Shown: in pieces, positions 4,059 to 5,516 of the stretch
How the letters are laid out: each line of letters opens with the position of its first letter
Position numbering within the stretch: the stretch's first letter is position 1
Origin: AVCC01 sp039920865
GTDB taxonomy: Bacteria > Pseudomonadota > Gammaproteobacteria > Burkholderiales > Burkholderiaceae_D
Assembly: GCA_039920865.1 (NCBI GenBank)
Contig: JBDSCZ010000391.1
Coordinates: 1 to 5,516, forward strand
Direction: 5' to 3'
DNA length: 5,516 bases
Position numbers and translations under genes: made by a program
Notes under the pieces: model-generated
Seen by the model: the letters and a program-made list of their open reading frames with translations, nothing else
Told to the model about the DNA's origin: nothing
Database searches by the model: none

Positions 4059-5432
4059 ATGCAACCAAATCATAAATACCTGAGCATCGGCTCAACTGGC
4101 AAGCTGTTGCTGGGCACCTCCCGCAAGACCCGGATCATCTCGGTCACCGCTCTTTTCTTGGCAGCATGCGCGTTCGGCGCGATCGGCGTCGCACCACACG
4201 CCCCTGACGCCTCCGACCTGCCGGTCATATCGATCGAACAGCAGATAACTCTGCCCAACTTGTCCCAGCAAATCGCTGCACTCGAAAAATCCACACCCCA
4301 ATACTTCATGCGGGAAGAAAAAGTCCGTAGCGGCGATACGCTGGCGACTTTACTGGACCGGCTCGGGATCGTTGATCCCGCAGCGGCGAATTTCATCAAG
4401 TCCGACAGCACCGCACGCAGCGTATTGCAATTGCGCGCCGGCCGCAACGTACTGGCGCAAACCGCTGACGACGGCAGCCTGCAGTGGTTGCGCACCACCG
4501 TCACCAGCGGGCGCGACGATCCGGTCACGAACCTCGTGATTGCACGCAATGGCGACAATTTCAAGGCTGTCGAAGAAACAGCGGCGGTCGAAATGCGGGT
4601 CGAAATGCACTCCGGCCTGATCAATTCCTCGCTGTTTGCCGCCACCGACAATGCCGACATTCCGGACTCGGTCACGCTTCAAATGGTTGACATGTTCTCG
4701 ACCAGTATCGACTTCGCCTCCGACCTGCGCAGGGGCGACCGCTTTCATGTGGTCTATGAAACTTACTGGCAAAACGGCGAATTCGTGCGCACCGGCCGCG
4801 TGCTGGCAGGCGAATTTATTAACAAGGGCCGCACCTATCAGTCGGTCTGGTTCCAGGAACCGGGCAGCAAGCAGGGCGGCGGCTACTACGGCTTTGACGG
4901 CAAATCGCTGAAAAAGGCTTTCCTCAAATACCCGCTCGCATTTTCCCGCATCTCATCGGGCTTCTCGATGCGTAAACATCCGATTCTGAACCAGTGGAAA
5001 CAGCACAAAGGCGTCGACTTCGCAGCGGCGACCGGCACCCCGATCCGCGCCTCGGGCGATGGCGTGCTCGATTTTGCCGGCACCCAGCGCGGCTACGGCA
5101 ACTTCATCGTCATCAGGCACTGGAACAATTATTCCACCGCTTACGGCCATATGAGCCGCATTGCCGCTGGCATGCACAAGGGCAGCAAGGTCAGCCAGGG
5201 CGAAGTGATCGGTTATGTCGGCTCCACCGGTTGGGCCACCGGCCCGCATCTGCATTATGAATTCCGCGTCAATAAGGTTGCGGTCAACCCAATGTCAGTC
5301 GATGTGCCAAATGCACAACCGATGACGACAGCCCAGTTGCAGCAATTTCGCGGCATCACCGGCGGCATCATGCATCGCTTCGCGTTGATGCGGACCCAGG
5401 AAAGCGCAGTCCAGCTGGCGGCAGTCGATTGA
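4059..5432 (+). CDS. Membrane-anchored M23 family murein DD-endopeptidase (MepM/Csd3-like)
   Basis: This 457-residue protein probably cleaves peptide cross-bridges in peptidoglycan in the periplasm. Numbering from ATG 4059: a basic stretch (SRKTR, 21-25) precedes one hydrophobic segment at about 26-45; a LysM/OapA-like segment starts at VRSGDTLATLLDRLGI (89-104); a Csd3/YebA-type middle region spans about 180-267 (SGLINSSLFAA, ASDLRRGDRFHVVYE). The LytM/M23 domain follows with the zinc ligands H316 and D320 in HKGVDFA and H399 in HLHYE, plus H364 in YGHMS and H397, so all catalytic residues are present and the enzyme should be active. An in-frame TTG at 3990 would add 23 residues but lies almost at the transcript start, so ATG 4059 is preferred; neither has a clear ribosome binding site. 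LAAC at 34-37 resembles a lipobox. It is divergent from tyrS and shows no division-partner gene within the window. Confidence 0.93.
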   Translation: MQPNHKYLSIGSTGKLLLGTSRKTRIISVTALFLAACAFGAIGVAPHAPDASDLPVISIEQQITLPNLSQQIAALEKSTPQYFMREEKVRSGDTLATLLDRLGIVDPAAANFIKSDSTARSVLQLRAGRNVLAQTADDGSLQWLRTTVTSGRDDPVTNLVIARNGDNFKAVEETAAVEMRVEMHSGLINSSLFAATDNADIPDSVTLQMVDMFSTSIDFASDLRRGDRFHVVYETYWQNGEFVRTGRVLAGEFINKGRTYQSVWFQEPGSKQGGGYYGFDGKSLKKAFLKYPLAFSRISSGFSMRKHPILNQWKQHKGVDFAAATGTPIRASGDGVLDFAGTQRGYGNFIVIRHWNNYSTAYGHMSRIAAGMHKGSKVSQGEVIGYVGSTGWATGPHLHYEFRVNKVAVNPMSVDVPNAQPMTTAQLQQFRGITGGIMHRFALMRTQESAVQLAAVD

Positions 5433-5516
5433 TGTGACGATAGGCAGATTCCATTACCTACCTTCTGACGAACATACGCGACAACAAACAAAAACGGTGA
5501 CTGGAGTGCTTCAGTC
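5433..5516. other. Downstream region after the M23 gene, no complete gene
   Basis: These 84 bases hold no assignable coding region. A GGAG at 5503-5506 could be a ribosome binding site for a gene starting just outside the window, and in-frame GTG codons at 5497 and 5506 are too close to the edge to judge. The last 18 bases (5499-5516) can fold as GACTG/CAGTC with two more inner pairs, one of them G-U, around a GTGC loop. In related Burkholderiales I would expect anmK here, but nothing visible confirms it. Confidence 0.4.

Noticed and set aside
4070..4772. Minus-strand open frames at 4070-4675 and 4350-4772
   Set aside because: They are shadows of the M23 peptidase gene, whose plus-strand frame has a membrane segment and a full zinc site.
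1..5516. Defence system, biosynthetic cluster, toxin-antitoxin pair or other novel multi-gene system
   Set aside because: All complete genes belong to well-known housekeeping families, composition looks uniform, and no small paired ORFs, integrase, transposase or repeat-spacer pattern is visible.

Overview
The window looks like ordinary chromosomal core DNA from a betaproteobacterium, most likely Burkholderiales and close to Oxalobacteraceae. This placement rests on the character of the encoded proteins and on remembered gene order (tyrS divergent from an M23 peptidase gene, and a tyrS-dtd pair); no search was run. No phage, plasmid, CRISPR, rRNA or tRNA gene is visible, and I see no convincing undescribed multi-gene system.

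Layout. At the left edge, on the minus strand, lies the N-terminal third or more of dusB (tRNA-dihydrouridine synthase B), which runs out of the window. The 234-base gap 443-676 holds the most unusual non-coding structure here: 22-base inverted repeats (19/22 matching) at 481-502 and 620-641, with a perfect 20-base palindrome almost exactly midway between them. Next, all on the minus strand, come a histidine-phosphatase (phosphoglycerate mutase-like) gene at 677-1351, a YbhB/YbcL-type PEBP gene at 1360-2007, dtd at 2164-2613 and tyrS at 2631-3914. The PEBP and phosphatase genes are 8 bases apart and look translationally coupled. dtd starts 17 bases after tyrS. The 156-base gap between dtd and the PEBP gene holds a possible terminator, a weak promoter candidate and a 10-base tandem repeat. 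Divergent from tyrS, on the plus strand, is a membrane-anchored M23 murein endopeptidase at 4059-5432, preceded by a good extended -10 promoter and an 8-base inverted repeat. The last 84 bases contain no assignable gene.

Functional logic. tyrS and dtd form a sensible translation-quality pair: TyrRS can charge D-tyrosine, and DTD removes D-amino acids from tRNA. dusB modifies tRNA and in many proteobacteria leads the dusB-fis operon. The M23 enzyme acts on envelope peptidoglycan. The PEBP and phosphatase genes have no clear pathway link to their neighbours.
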